A DNA stretch of 64,000 nucleotides from assembly GCF_037975245.1 (NCBI RefSeq), contig NC_092564.1:20623984-20687983 (forward strand), read 5' to 3'. This stretch comes from Apostichopus japonicus. Lineage: Eukaryota > Echinodermata > Holothuroidea > Aspidochirotida > Stichopodidae. The notes under the pieces are model-generated. The model did not search any database and was not told the origin of the DNA. It saw nothing but the letters and a program-made list of their open reading frames with translations. Below, piece after piece: positions 1 through 11,900 of the stretch. Made by a program: the position numbers and the translations under genes. The first letter of the stretch is position 1; every line of letters begins with the position of its first letter.

Positions 1-403
1 ATATTTGTCAGTTAACAAAATCCGGCAAGTTTTTACACCAGGTACGTTCAGGTAGCAAGCAAATGTTAGATGCACTATTTTGTTATTAAGTAAGGGGAAG
101 TTTACCATTTTCTTCCGTGGTAAACGACCTTCTTTCTAGTCCTAAAAGATTCACATTCCAGAAAGCATATTTCCGTTCAATGTTATCTTTATTTATGGTT
201 TCTCCTTTGTTTCCTTTGTTTAACAATATTTTGTTATGAATCGGATCTGGTTAGTCACCATTATACCCATCAGTTCCCCTATAAATAGAATAGGATGCTC
301 CATGTCAGCAAGTGTAACGAACCAGACATGCTAGCCTAACAAATGTATCCTCCACCCTCTGTTACATCATTTTTCCCAACGTAACGCTTTCATTGACTTT
401 CTG

Positions 404-500
404 TGTTGTCATAGGCGTACGAGGCGGGGGGCAGGGGCAGACTGCCCCCCCCCCAAATTTCCAGAGGACAAGAAATTCGGGCAAAAGTCCTGAAAAATTC
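404..500 (+). repeat. G/C-run dispersed repeat
   Basis: It begins near CATAGGCGTACG, then a G run, a C run, AAATTTCC and AATTCGGGCA motifs. A related copy in the opposite orientation ends in CGTACGCCTATG at about 1390-1402. Such G-rich dispersed repeats recur through the window, for example near 2797, 8110, 9410, 10010, 10650 and 36385. Confidence 0.45.
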
Positions 501-1329
501 GGGCAGCCTAAGAGGAGAAAAAAATATATATATAAATATGCAGTAGCTTGCCCGAATCTTTTTCATATTTTTGCCCGACAATTCCATGGAGAGCGTTCTG
601 TGTTATTTGTTTTGTGACGTTAATATTAATATAGGCCTGATGATTTTCTTTATTTAGCATCATGATGCCCGAATATTTCCGTGTAACACCACCGTAAGCG
701 CAGCTCATCTGGGCTCCCACGCTTTTTGCAATATCGCCCAAAATTATTAACAGGGGAACGCCGCTCACAATCGTGGTGACATGTATGCATGGATATTAGC
801 AGTCTCTGAAGTGAAAATACCGCAGTAAACATTTTCTCACTAGTCAACTGTATACCTGGACATCCCCGACATGAGTGTATAAAAGAAAAATTTCTTTTTC
901 ATGGATGGTGGGGGGGGGAGTACCTACGCTTAAAAGTACAGGTTTATCATATTCTTTGTTATTTTTTATACTTTTTTTGTGAGACAAATTGCAGTCTCAC
1001 CCGACACAGCGACATTTTCCCGCCTACAATGTATGTTTTTCTGGAGGTAGCTGAGTAATGTGTTAAAATTATAAATACCGTAACTAAATAGGAGCTTAAT
1101 AAATATACTGTCCTATTTTTCCCCTTCAAAGTGATTTTACCATTTTTTCTTCTTCTAATTTACCAAATTTTTGGGGAAGTGTAAATTTCTAAACTTGAGA
1201 TTATAAAATAAGGAATGTTTAGATGCAACTTGCAAAGCCTCAGAAGTGCCATTTCCGGCAATCTGAGAGGCATATTTTGCCCAAAAATTTCTTGTACGCT
1301 ACGCGCCAACTGATGGTGGCGCTCCGTTT

Positions 1330-1402
1330 AGATAGTGTCACGGGAACTTTCGGGCACAAAATTTTCTGCCCCCCCAAACTGAAATGGTCCCGTACGCCTA
1401 TG
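1330..1402 (-). repeat. Inverted relative of the 404 repeat
   Basis: Read on the minus strand it begins CATAGGCGTACGGGAC, then a G run and a TTTTGTGCCCGAAAG-like stretch. This parallels the plus-strand order at 404-500. The match is judged by eye and the boundaries are approximate. Confidence 0.4.
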
Positions 1403-1812
1403 TGTGTTGCTTCCCTCTTCACTCTTTATGCTAAACCTCTCCTTCGTTTAATGAAATGTCAAAAAATTATACAAAATTATGTCATCATTATAGTAAGTTG
1501 TGTCCTGACAATGGACACATCGGGAGCGGTACCAGCATCCGTCCATATGTAAAGGCTTGGAATCAGGCCACTGTGGCACAGGGCGAACCGTCCTCTCCAG
1601 TGCAGACTACATGGCAGTCCCATCATCCTCTGGCCAAGACACCGTCATTTGTACAAATCCTTCACAAGTAACAGGACATTATAGTGTTGTACTCCTTCTA
1701 AAATGGTTGGTGCCCCTCCCACTCAGAATCCCCTGGTTACGGGCCGAACTTTATCGATAGATGACTTTTTTTTTTACATCTACATACAATATTTGTATCT
1801 GTTGAAAAGTGT

Positions 1813-2086
1813 ACTGCACCGCTTTTTGCGAATCTCAAATTCTTAGTATTGTTCACATAAATTGATATTATGTTGTATAATGGTTACATTATGCAGCTTC
1901 GTCTATGTTTGACAACTTTTTCAACTGCTTGGTGATACTCATTCATGTCGTAGCCGTGCTAAGAATCATTTATCTATTCCATATTTTAGGCTTAATTCTT
2001 CGCAACTTCGCATCCATTTTATCGGAGCCAAAATTTGGAGCTCACTACCGATTGATATCATAGATTGCAAACATTTGAAAATATAA
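1813..2086 (+). pseudogene. Decayed LINE reverse-transcriptase C-terminus
   Basis: Translated in three frames with stops and frame changes, this gives the usual end of a non-LTR retrotransposon ORF2. First comes APLFANLKFLVLF, then an LMLYxxxxM-like stretch, then HSCRSRAKNHLSIPYFR, IGAKIWSSLP and a short Lys/Leu tail to TAA at 2084-2086. Jockey/CR1/L2-type elements typically end in H-NTR-S, a hydrophobic strand, and G-K-WN-LP followed by a helix. At least one in-frame stop (TAA near 1858) and a frameshift near 1930 make it non-functional. The upstream part is missing, as expected for 5' truncation. Confidence 0.6.
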
Positions 2087-4089
2087 TTTTATTATCAACT
2101 ATCATTGATTTGTTATTCCGCCATGCTTCTTTCCTTTCCTTTCGTTTTTTTTTTTCATTTTGTTATTATATTTATGTCAATTTCTTTACAAATGCGCCAT
2201 CTAGATTCTTGTTGCCATTCCCCCAATCTCTGTTTTATCGTACACGACAAATACACTGTTTATTTTTATCAAACGAGATTGAAATTAAGTTTGATGACCA
2301 TTTCTGAACTTGAAGCAAACAGGTAGATGTCATAGTTGCACACTGACAAATAATGAGTTGTTTTTTTCTTCTTTATTTTTCAGTCTATTGATTTAACCTT
2401 GGATTGGATAGGGTAACTAGTTTGTTTAAAGGGGATATGAAGATTATAAATTACTTATACCTATGGTACATTTACATTATGGATGCATCCAATTGTGGAT
2501 TATAAAATTAGGCGTAAATTTTTAAGAAATACAAATGCGCAACAATGACGTCACACCTGTTTGCTCCAAGTTCACTGTTGTTACGAAAGGTGGCAACTTC
2601 AACTGTCAATATCTTAAAAACGGTATGAAGGAATGGAATGCAAATTTCACGAGAATGCTTAGATTATGTTCCTCTTTAACATATCAAAAAGAACTTTTGA
2701 CCTGGACTAATGTTTTAAGTTAACTTCCGAGGGGGAAGGAGTGTATGTGTGTGTGGGGGGGGGGGAGGTATGATATACCAAAATGTTTCTGTGGGCGTAC
2801 GACCTCCCCTACTCCTTCCCCTCCCCATTACTCCTATATATACGCGTTTAATACGCCTGTGTGTGATAATAGTTTTAAAAAAGATATCAAAAGCAAGAAC
2901 ATTCCAAAAAAGATGCACGTGCTTGTTGGAAATTTCAGTTCTCTGTATTTTTTTTTTGCAATGAATTTTCGTCCAGTGGTTTAATAGTCTAATGCAGCAA
3001 AATCTTCAGAATATCTGACAAATACCCAATAAAATAAAATAACCGATGATTTTCTCATTCGAAATTTATTACTAAAGACAAATAAGAAATGCTTGCACAT
3101 TTGGCGAAATTAAGTTAATGAAATAGATATTTACATAAAATTAACATGATCGTATATTCACGACTCCTGAATGAACATATTTCGATGAGTGAAGCGCTTA
3201 TAGATCTGATGATTATTCCAAATTAACATTACACATGTCTGATGCATACTTTCCTAGTTGCTGAGGCGGGTTATAGTTCCCGGTTGCATCTTCATATACT
3301 GTCTAAACGTTAGATGACATTAGGGCCCAAAAAAACAAATAACAAATATGGATTCGTGACCGTCGAAATCGAACTGTCAAAGGTGTGTTAAATTCCTACG
3401 CCGCCCACGCTTTATTATATTACATGTATACAAGACTTAAATATTAAATGCTTGTGAAAATATCATGTCATCGAGGGACTTATGCTGTTTACCTTCTGTT
3501 ACAAGCTTAATGGCTTGAACACAGGAAGGCGACGGAAGAGTACTGTCCTTGTTGCAATGACTATATTGCATTAAGAAAGTGAGGGCACTGACACAGACGC
3601 TACAGTTTTAAACTTCAAGTCCAGGTACCATCTGTAGCTCATTGATACCTGAAGTACCCATGAGTTGGTACAATTTTTTGTTGTCTATACTGTACTGCCA
3701 TGTCCCGCTTCAGAGCACTCGCATTTCAGTATGAGCAGTATCAATATCATGTTTCTATCAGATGAAATGTTAGGAACTATTTGTACTGTCAATACCAGTG
3801 CTTTGAAGTATGATAATGGAGTACAGTTTAGAGAGGTATATTAGCATTAGGAAATTGTCCTAACTGGCTGCCTGAATTAGGGGTTACAGACATTGATGGT
3901 ATATTCGTTGTATAGTATCCTAACATACTATGGTATAGTATAGTATTCACTCATACCAAGTATATCAGCTCCCTTACGTAATCGACCTCATGAATATGCA
4001 CCACCAGTAATCTTACTCTAGGCAATATGTAGATACTAATATATAATCTGATAAGTGGAAAAGAGAAGAGAAGTTCACGACTATTTATA
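2087..4089. other. No gene or clear feature
   Basis: AT-rich sequence with a poly-T tract (about 2146) and a poly-G run near 2755-2767. No domain-bearing ORF, RNA gene or long repeat was recognised. Confidence 0.5.
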
Positions 4090-4252
4090 TATTTGCTGAG
4101 GGGGGCAGTCAGAGCGCTGGGCTTTTAACCAGGCCAGAGGTCACTGGATCGAATCCCACTCTAGCCATAATTTTCTTTGCTCTTTACCATTGTTTATAAT
4201 TTCCCTTGTCAGTTTATCGTTGTTCATTTACTTATATTAATAAACACTATAG
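4090..4252 (+). mobile_element. tRNA-derived SINE, copy 1
   Basis: The head looks like a degraded tRNA: a box A-like CAGTCAGAGCGCTGGGC, a CTTTTAA anticodon loop (TTT, Lys-like) and box B GGATCGAATCC at about 4147. The body is T-rich (TTTCTTTGCTCTTTACC, TATAATTTCCC) and ends in TTAATAAACAC. The same order of tRNA head, T-rich body and TTATTAATAAACA tail recurs at 25005-25155. The shared non-tRNA tail marks a SINE family rather than a lone tRNA pseudogene. Confidence 0.6.
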
Positions 4253-4761
4253 TGTAAGTAATTGTCGTTGACTTAGTGCTTGTTTTTGTACTCGGACTCA
4301 TAACAATGACAAGTTTTTACTTGTACTCCGGTATACGGTACTTATGCGATTTGTACTCGTACTAAATATCTGCAGTCAGGTATCCGAGAAGAAGATGCTG
4401 TGTTAATTTGCTACAGTAAACAAGGTGATTTGTAGCTTCAGTGTTGTGAGAAAATAGTGACATAGCTTGGCAGTGAAAGATAGCACGTAACGCACGAAGT
4501 ACGGCAGTGATGCGTTGATGACGTAATACGGTATTGACAAGTTCGCGACCTCTAACGAAGCCATTGGTGGCCCAATTAATTCCCTTAATGACATCTTACT
4601 TTGGTCCTAATCTCATAGTTTCATATAGTTCATTATTGTTTGGTTATTGTTTCTACATTGTTTGGAAGACATATATATAGTATGCCTGTATTTAGTTAAC
4701 TGGTCTTTCCATAGAATTTGTTGATGGTGTGTTTTGTTTGTTGTTCTTGTTGTTGTTTTAC

Positions 4762-4952
4762 TTAAAGTATAGAAATCTCGCAAACAAAAGGCTTTTCTTT
4801 GGTGCAGAAATGATCATTCCACCAGGCTCTTCTGACGAAGTTAGTTTCGATACAATGCTCACGTCCTCCCCAGTTGTTCGGTTCCCGCTTCCTCCAACTG
4901 GTGAATCCCCACGGTTCCCTGCTGACCCACCGGAAGCTTGTTGTGACTGCAT
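4762..4952 (-). CDS. Lectin exon 3: sugar-binding half of the CTLD and stop
   Basis: The acceptor is ATCGACAG before 4952; the exon runs to TAA at 4764-4762. It encodes residues 98-160, including REPNNWGG (EPN triad), EHCIE, WWND and FCTKEKPFVCE. These hold the calcium-2 ligands and three of the six cysteines. The protein ends five residues after the last cysteine. No AATAAA was found on the minus strand within several hundred bases downstream, so the 3' end is not defined. Confidence 0.9.
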
Positions 4953-5890
4953 CTGTCGATAGGTTAAAGGTCAAAGTCATCGGATTAGCAGAGTCTCCTT
5001 CAAGGGGAAGACTAAACGACTTGAGGAAAGAGATCTACGCAGATAGGAAACTAGCAGGTAGTAATTGCGGAGACCAAACATAAACAACTGAAGAGCGAGT
5101 AACAAGTGTTTATAACCGGTTACAACGCCGCTTGAAAGTAGCAGAATGTTAAGTATAAAGAGTGTAGACACTCGTACTTCTTGTAGGCATAATGAGCAAG
5201 ACTTTAAATAGTATATAAAGCAAAGCACTATGGTTACCGACACCAGTGAAAAGAATAGGTATATAGCCCAAACTCAGTTGTTTTTCACAGTCATGTGATA
5301 TAGTACGGTACGGTATAGTTTATACTTTGCGAATCTAAACATTCTTTGTAAGTCCTGAAGCTCCCTAAAATGCAAGGAAGGGCAGCTCACGATGTACGTT
5401 AAAGCTTCCAATGTTCTTGTTTTGAACTAAGTTATTGGCGCAGCTAATTTTTAGTGCGAAAGATAGTTCCCGGGACTCCTCTCATTATCCATGGATCCGC
5501 CCTGTATCATTCGTGTCAACTGAAATATTGTCAAAGCATTCCTGGGTGTATTCTGAGAACTTTCATGTTGTACGTAGGCGAATATATACCTCTTATTTCA
5601 CTAGTTACAGATACAGTACGAGACAACATAGAGCAAACAGTAACGTTTAAAATGTCAAATTAAATTGTTTTAGGCTGAGATTCCTTGTAATATAAACGGT
5701 AGTTTATCAAATTCACCATTTCAGAATTACACTGTCTATACTTCGGCTATTCATTTATAAAAGTGATTGAATCTAGTCAAGTTAGCACATACACAGTTAA
5801 TGAAACTCTGGAAAACATATGACTTGTGAACGTAAGTGTTTTGCACATAGATAACTGTATAACTAACCAGATACATAACCATGGAAACCA

Positions 5891-5934
<44 letters not shown>

Positions 5935-8900
5935 CATATTTGAATTACCAGATTTCGTACGGATTCCTCCAATCCATGACCTTTGACCGTCCGCCATGTT
6001 ACCGACATAGATATTTTCTGACCTCGTCATTATACTTGTTAAATCGCCACCATCTGCCTGACATATTTCTCGAGCTGTTTCAAAATTAACAACTTCTGTC
6101 TTGAATGAATAGCACGAACCCTGGTAGTACTTGTATCCTGCTGGACAAATTACTTGAGCTCCAATCCCTGTTAGAACAAAAGAAAACAATACGAAAATGT
6201 ACAAAAATGATAGAGAAATCCAAATTTTGTAAGTTGGAAAATACGTGTCGTCATAAATCGACGAGAATAATTAAAACAAGACAAAACTTGGTTATTAATT
6301 AAAAAAGGGCCTACATTAAATAAAATAAATATTCATTAGCACGGTGAAAGTATTTATCGTTTGTTTATATTTACATCCAATGACCGTTAATCAGGAAAAA
6401 CTCCCTTTGAGTATACTTTGTACAAACTATACATAGGTATACTGGGAATGAAAGTATGAAAGGTGATATGATTTCGCTCGGCCGGTATTAACTGAACGAT
6501 CGTTTCTTGCAAATACTACTTACGAAATATGCCACATTAAACTGTATGCTCGTGAAATGCATATGAGGAAAAGTATGTCTGTATCTTTGGAGAAACCGAC
6601 CGTGAACACAAAACATGATTCATATAATATTCAAATAATATTTAACTTCAACAACAGGGGCGCAACCACTATTGGGGACTTTATTCACCCTCCTTCGCTC
6701 TAAAAGGAAATAAGAGATAGCTCAGCCTTCCCCTCCCCCTCCCCCTCCCCTCGGACTAGGCTATATAATTATGGGCATAAACTTGCTACTGAAAATTGAA
6801 ACATTGAAACAAGCACATTCGGCGCCGTGGCCGAAGGTAGTAACTTTCGCGACAAAGGAAAAATCGAAAGCTTCGGCATATCTGGTCTTGGCGTTCATAT
6901 CTGGTCTTGGCGTTCACATCTGGTCTTGGTTTTTTCTGCGGTACCTTGGACACAGCGGCGTACCGGTTCCGAGCCGGTAAACCGGTATGACTATAACCGC
7001 CCCTTGAGTGGAACGGTAAATACTAAATATGTCTATGAACTGCAACAAGCTGCTGAAAACTAGCACTTTGCTCTTTGTCAACAAAAAAAAAACAATCCAT
7101 GTCATATTTCTATGATAACCGTCTATAGCAGTGATGAAACGTGGAAGGTGTTTGACCTCCGGAAGAAGACACTCTCTTACAATTCTTCAATTCATGCCAA
7201 ACGGATTGATATAGTCTTCTCATATTCTGTTCTGTGTTTTGTCAGTGGCTGAGTGACCGAGTTGAACTATGTTATCCACTTACAGTAAGGTTATATTAAA
7301 AGGAAAGAGGTACACATCCTTTGTAGTTTGGTTATGTGCGATATGTTTGTGACGTATGCAACAGAATGATTCATGTAAATGAATACTATCGTTGATGGAT
7401 ATATTGTATAAACTCGTCCTCTATATCAATCGGCAACAAACCTCAACCGACACCAGGCGATGAACCATCAATTCAGAAAGAAAAAACAGTCTATCCCAGA
7501 CGTCCCCAATGACATATTAACTTGAATACTTCAATATTTCCTTGGTTACACCCACATACACATGAAACTAATGTTGAAATTATATCCAAATATTCTATTT
7601 TTTAACCAAACGTGATAGCTTAAACTAACAATCATTTGCCGAATGTGAAAGAGACATGCTTGCTCTGTTTTACACTTCGCATGGGCGTCAATGTGGTTTT
7701 TAAAGTCCCTTGCTGAAATGTTTACTGTGCCGGGATGGAAAGTTATTACTCCATTTTTTTGGGTCGTAAATCAGTTATGTTTTTACAAAGTTACAGAAGA
7801 TGTTTTGTATGTCGAGGTAATGAGTTTAACATAGTATGACTCAACAGACTAATGTAGGCGTGTTCGTGGTATAGCCTACTTTGTCAGTTCCCGGTGGAAT
7901 TAATGTTACGTTCTGACGAATACTTAACGAGAGCTACATGTGGAACGCATATCTCTAATTTAGTAGGGTTATTGGCTATGCAAAGAAAACAATGGATACG
8001 AGTGCTTTTAATCCCCGGTATACGTCATATTACCTTTTATGTACAGTGACTGCATATTTGACTTCCGCGTGGGTTTCCACACATATAACACTGGACTATC
8101 CACGGGCGGCAAACAGTGGCGTCACCAGACTTTTCAGTCTGGGGGGGCATAGGGGGGGCACCAGCATTTGATGGGGGCACTTAGGTGGATACGGATCGCC
8201 GTCCTGGGGGAGGGGTCTAAGGGGAGGGGGTGCCCCCCTCCCCTTTGGAAAATTTTCGCATACGGAGGATGGGCTGGATGCAAAATGGTGCCACATTTGA
8301 TGCTAAATTCGATCTGAAGATATCTCCAGAAATTGCTATTTTTGAGGTAATGATTTTAACAACGCACAGAATTTTGCAGAGGATATGAACCACATATGCT
8401 GTCGATATTATGCCTAACCCTATCAATAGAACCTACATTTGTTGAATTAATGTGTGCATGACCCCCGACTCCTTTCTTGTCCTTCTCGTTTTCTCCCATT
8501 ATCTATTAAGATGTAACAGGTTCCAGCATCGTTATTGGCTCCTATCAGGGATCTCACCATGCAATCCAAAGTTTGATCACACATCGAGTATGGCTCAGTA
8601 TGCAGGTGTGAACATTCGCCATTTGTTCCTACAAGCATCTGACCTCAAATGACCTCTGCACCCCTACACAACAGGGTTAATATATGGGTCCACAAATATA
8701 GGCAAGTATGGTGCCTGCGGACCCTCACATTCTCACATTTCGTCAGCTCCTAACCTGTCAACCTCAGACCAAGGCAACATACTGCAGTACCCTCCCTTCT
8801 CATAGCAGGTCCGGATTTTCGGCATTTCACAGGCATCCAATTCACGAGAGGTAAAAGACACACACAGACAGCAGACAAACACTCTCACCCATATGACAAA

Positions 8901-11900
8901 TGCACACAAGCAGCATGACAATGAGTCAAGTGCATTAAAAAAGGAATAGAATGAACTTGGAAGAGTAATAACTGAGAGAAGAATAAAGGTATAATATTTC
9001 TGCTTGTCTATGTACAATATGAACGTCAAAGAGTGATACGTGTGAGAAGAATGAAAGTATCATTTTTCTGCTAGTCTTCACATGTTACAATATGAGCAAA
9101 ATAGGAGCCTTCTCAACTACCCTACTTAAAAACTGGAATACTCTACCCCCCTCTACTCCCGGACGTGTATAGCCGCTGGTATGGCGTGAGCACTGACACA
9201 TTCAATGTAAATATCGACACCTGTTGTGATGGCGCGGGTTACGACTTCGATACCCGACAGTCAAGGATGAACTTTTTCATTTTTTCGCAGCTCATTTGAA
9301 GAAAATACGAATTACTGTGCTTCTTTGTCCTTATGAAAAACCAACTCAGATGATGGGAGTTGAATATAACAAAATATATATATATTTTTTTACCAACCCA
9401 AATCTCAGATGGGGGGGCACTAGGTTTTCCAGGGGGGCACGTGCCCCCTACCCCCCCCCCCTTGGCGATGCCACTGACCATAATAAGAGAGCTTTGTTAG
9501 CAGAATATTTTTAGCGGCTACATAATCAATTCCCCAGTATTATCTGTAAGACTATAAGGCTAACGTCACTTAAATAGTATTCAGATCAGTCTCTCCTAGC
9601 TTGAATACGTTGCTCGACAGATGAAGTGCATGCAGATACTCGGGAAAACACTGAAAAAATAATTGTGACAAGGTTGTACCATATATTCAGAACTTGTGTC
9701 TTGCCAGGATGTGCCGATATCAATCTTAATGTGGGTCTTCTGATCATAGACATAATTAAGCGATCGTTTTTGGTTTCGATGATAATCGTAACCTATGCAT
9801 TCATGCAGGCGGAGAATGTGTGTATGTGTGTGCGTCGCCTCACTTGTGGACACAATATCTCAAGAAGGGAAGCTTGGACCAATCTAACATTTGGTGTATA
9901 TGAGTACCACATTGAGTAGAAGTTTTTGTCCTTATGAAAAACCAATTCAGATGATGGGAGTTGAATATAACAAAATATATGTATATATTTTTTGACCAAC
10001 CCAAATCTCAGATGGGGGGGCACTCGGGGGGGCACTAGGTTTTCCAGGGGGGCACGTCCCCCCTGCCCCCCCCCCCTTGGCGACGCCACTGGCGGCAAAA
10101 CCAGAGGGGAGAGGGAGGGACCCTGGCACCTCCCCCGTTTTATTAAGTATAATGTCACTTTCGGGGTGATTAAAAGTATACCATTCATGTTCCAACTTTG
10201 TCATTATGATTGTTTTTTAGATAATTGAAGTTATTATAAACAACTTCTGTGAACAATAAAGAAAACAGTCTGTAATTGAAAGGTGTAGTTGAAAATAAGG
10301 AAGAAGGAAAACAATAATTAAGCAGTAGCCATGTGTTGGAAAAGATACAAATACTTGAATTTGTGGAACGGAACGCAGGATCTATTATGTCGAAATGCTT
10401 GAGGTGAAGGTTTTTGGTTTGCACCAAATCAAAATCACATCTCCCAATGCCCCTCGAAGTACGTGTGTCCTACTTCTATTGAACCCTCTTTTCGCCGCCC
10501 CTGAAAGCTACAGGAAGCAAAGTAGATTTCCGGAGCAAGTCCTGTACATGAGGGTGTTAATGTTGATGGTGGTGTGTGTAATAATTATTATTTATATTAA
10601 TGTAGAGAAAATAATTGTTCGTACGCTGGCTATTTCGAGCGGTGTAACGCCAGGGGGGAAGGGGGGCGGGGGTTAAAACGGGCAAAGTCCCAAGCCCCGG
10701 AGCCTTAGGGGCCCTGAGCCTAAAAAGAACACACATTTCGTTCAGGGTAACAGGTTAAAATTTCATCAAGGTGTGGGTACCAAATCTCATTGCATTAGTG
10801 TGGTCTCACAGTTGCCCGCTTTGCTCATTTACGGGCCTAATCTAATCCTTGACCCCCCCCCCCTCCGCCCCGGGCTACCATATTAATCGTTACACCTCTG
10901 GCGTGATCCAATATTCTTCTATAAAACAACATCACTGCATTTCAGTGTTGAAAAATAGGATATCGACAGTTTTGCGTTACCGTCTGGTGATAGTTTTCTG
11001 TGAATGGTTTCTCTGCCCTTCCTGCATGTCAAGAATTAGAATTCAATATTTCAAATTGGTCTACATGCGACCAATTTACTTAGGTCTGCATATAAGCTAT
11101 ATAATGAGGTTTTCCTAGACAGCCGAACTGTGTGTCTAATCACAAGTTTATATCTTTATTTCATTTCCAAATTCATTCATTCAATATGTTTGCCTCATTC
11201 AAGTTTCATTATAAGCTTGATCTCTCCCCGAACGATTATCACCTATTATCGCACTTCACTTGATTTGCAGACTATAGTTAACATTATAATGAAATGTTAT
11301 CAAGAATATGGCGGCTTCCTATTTTCAACTTTACAAGAGTATAATGTTGTTATTGTCTGCTTTACGTAGGTCACAAACGGATGTTATTATTCCCGTGTAG
11401 CCTGCTACATAAAAGAGATCTTGTCTTCGCGGATTACAACGTACATAATGCCAATTCAAGCAACTACAAAAAGTAAGGTTGTCTTTTATGTCAATATTAA
11501 TCTGTTAGTTGAAAATAATAACACACAAATGATAATACACAAGATATTGCGTTAAGGGAGGTGGAGGGGGGGGGCAGGGACTTTGGTCCCGGAATCCGGG
11601 GTCGGTAGTGTCCCTAGAACAATATGGATTAAAGAAGGATGCGGATTTATTTTAATAATAGCCTTAAGGGGAAGTGGAGACTTCAAAAACGTGGCCAGGT
11701 GACAAAGTTGTCCCCGATGTCAGTAACTGGTCCCTACGCCTCTTTGTGGGCTTTAATCAGTGACAGAGCCAATCATTTTCAGTGATAATAAATGTGAATA
11801 TTAATGTTCTACATATGAGAACTGAGTCAGCGACATCCTAAGCTCCCAGGCGTGGATAGGTACAAGAAAAAACAACAACAAAGGCCCATCTAGGTGAAAA

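Noticed and set aside
1223-1552. 109-aa plus-strand ORF
   Set aside because: It crosses a dispersed G/C-run repeat and has no recognisable domain; probably chance.
4101-4166. Functional tRNA-Lys gene
   Set aside because: The anticodon stem and T stem do not pair correctly, and the downstream body matches a SINE copy at 25 kb.
8110-8300. Full inverted copy of the 9324 repeat
   Set aside because: Only the CAGTGGCGTCACCAG end and the G-run style match by eye; not enough to call the same family.
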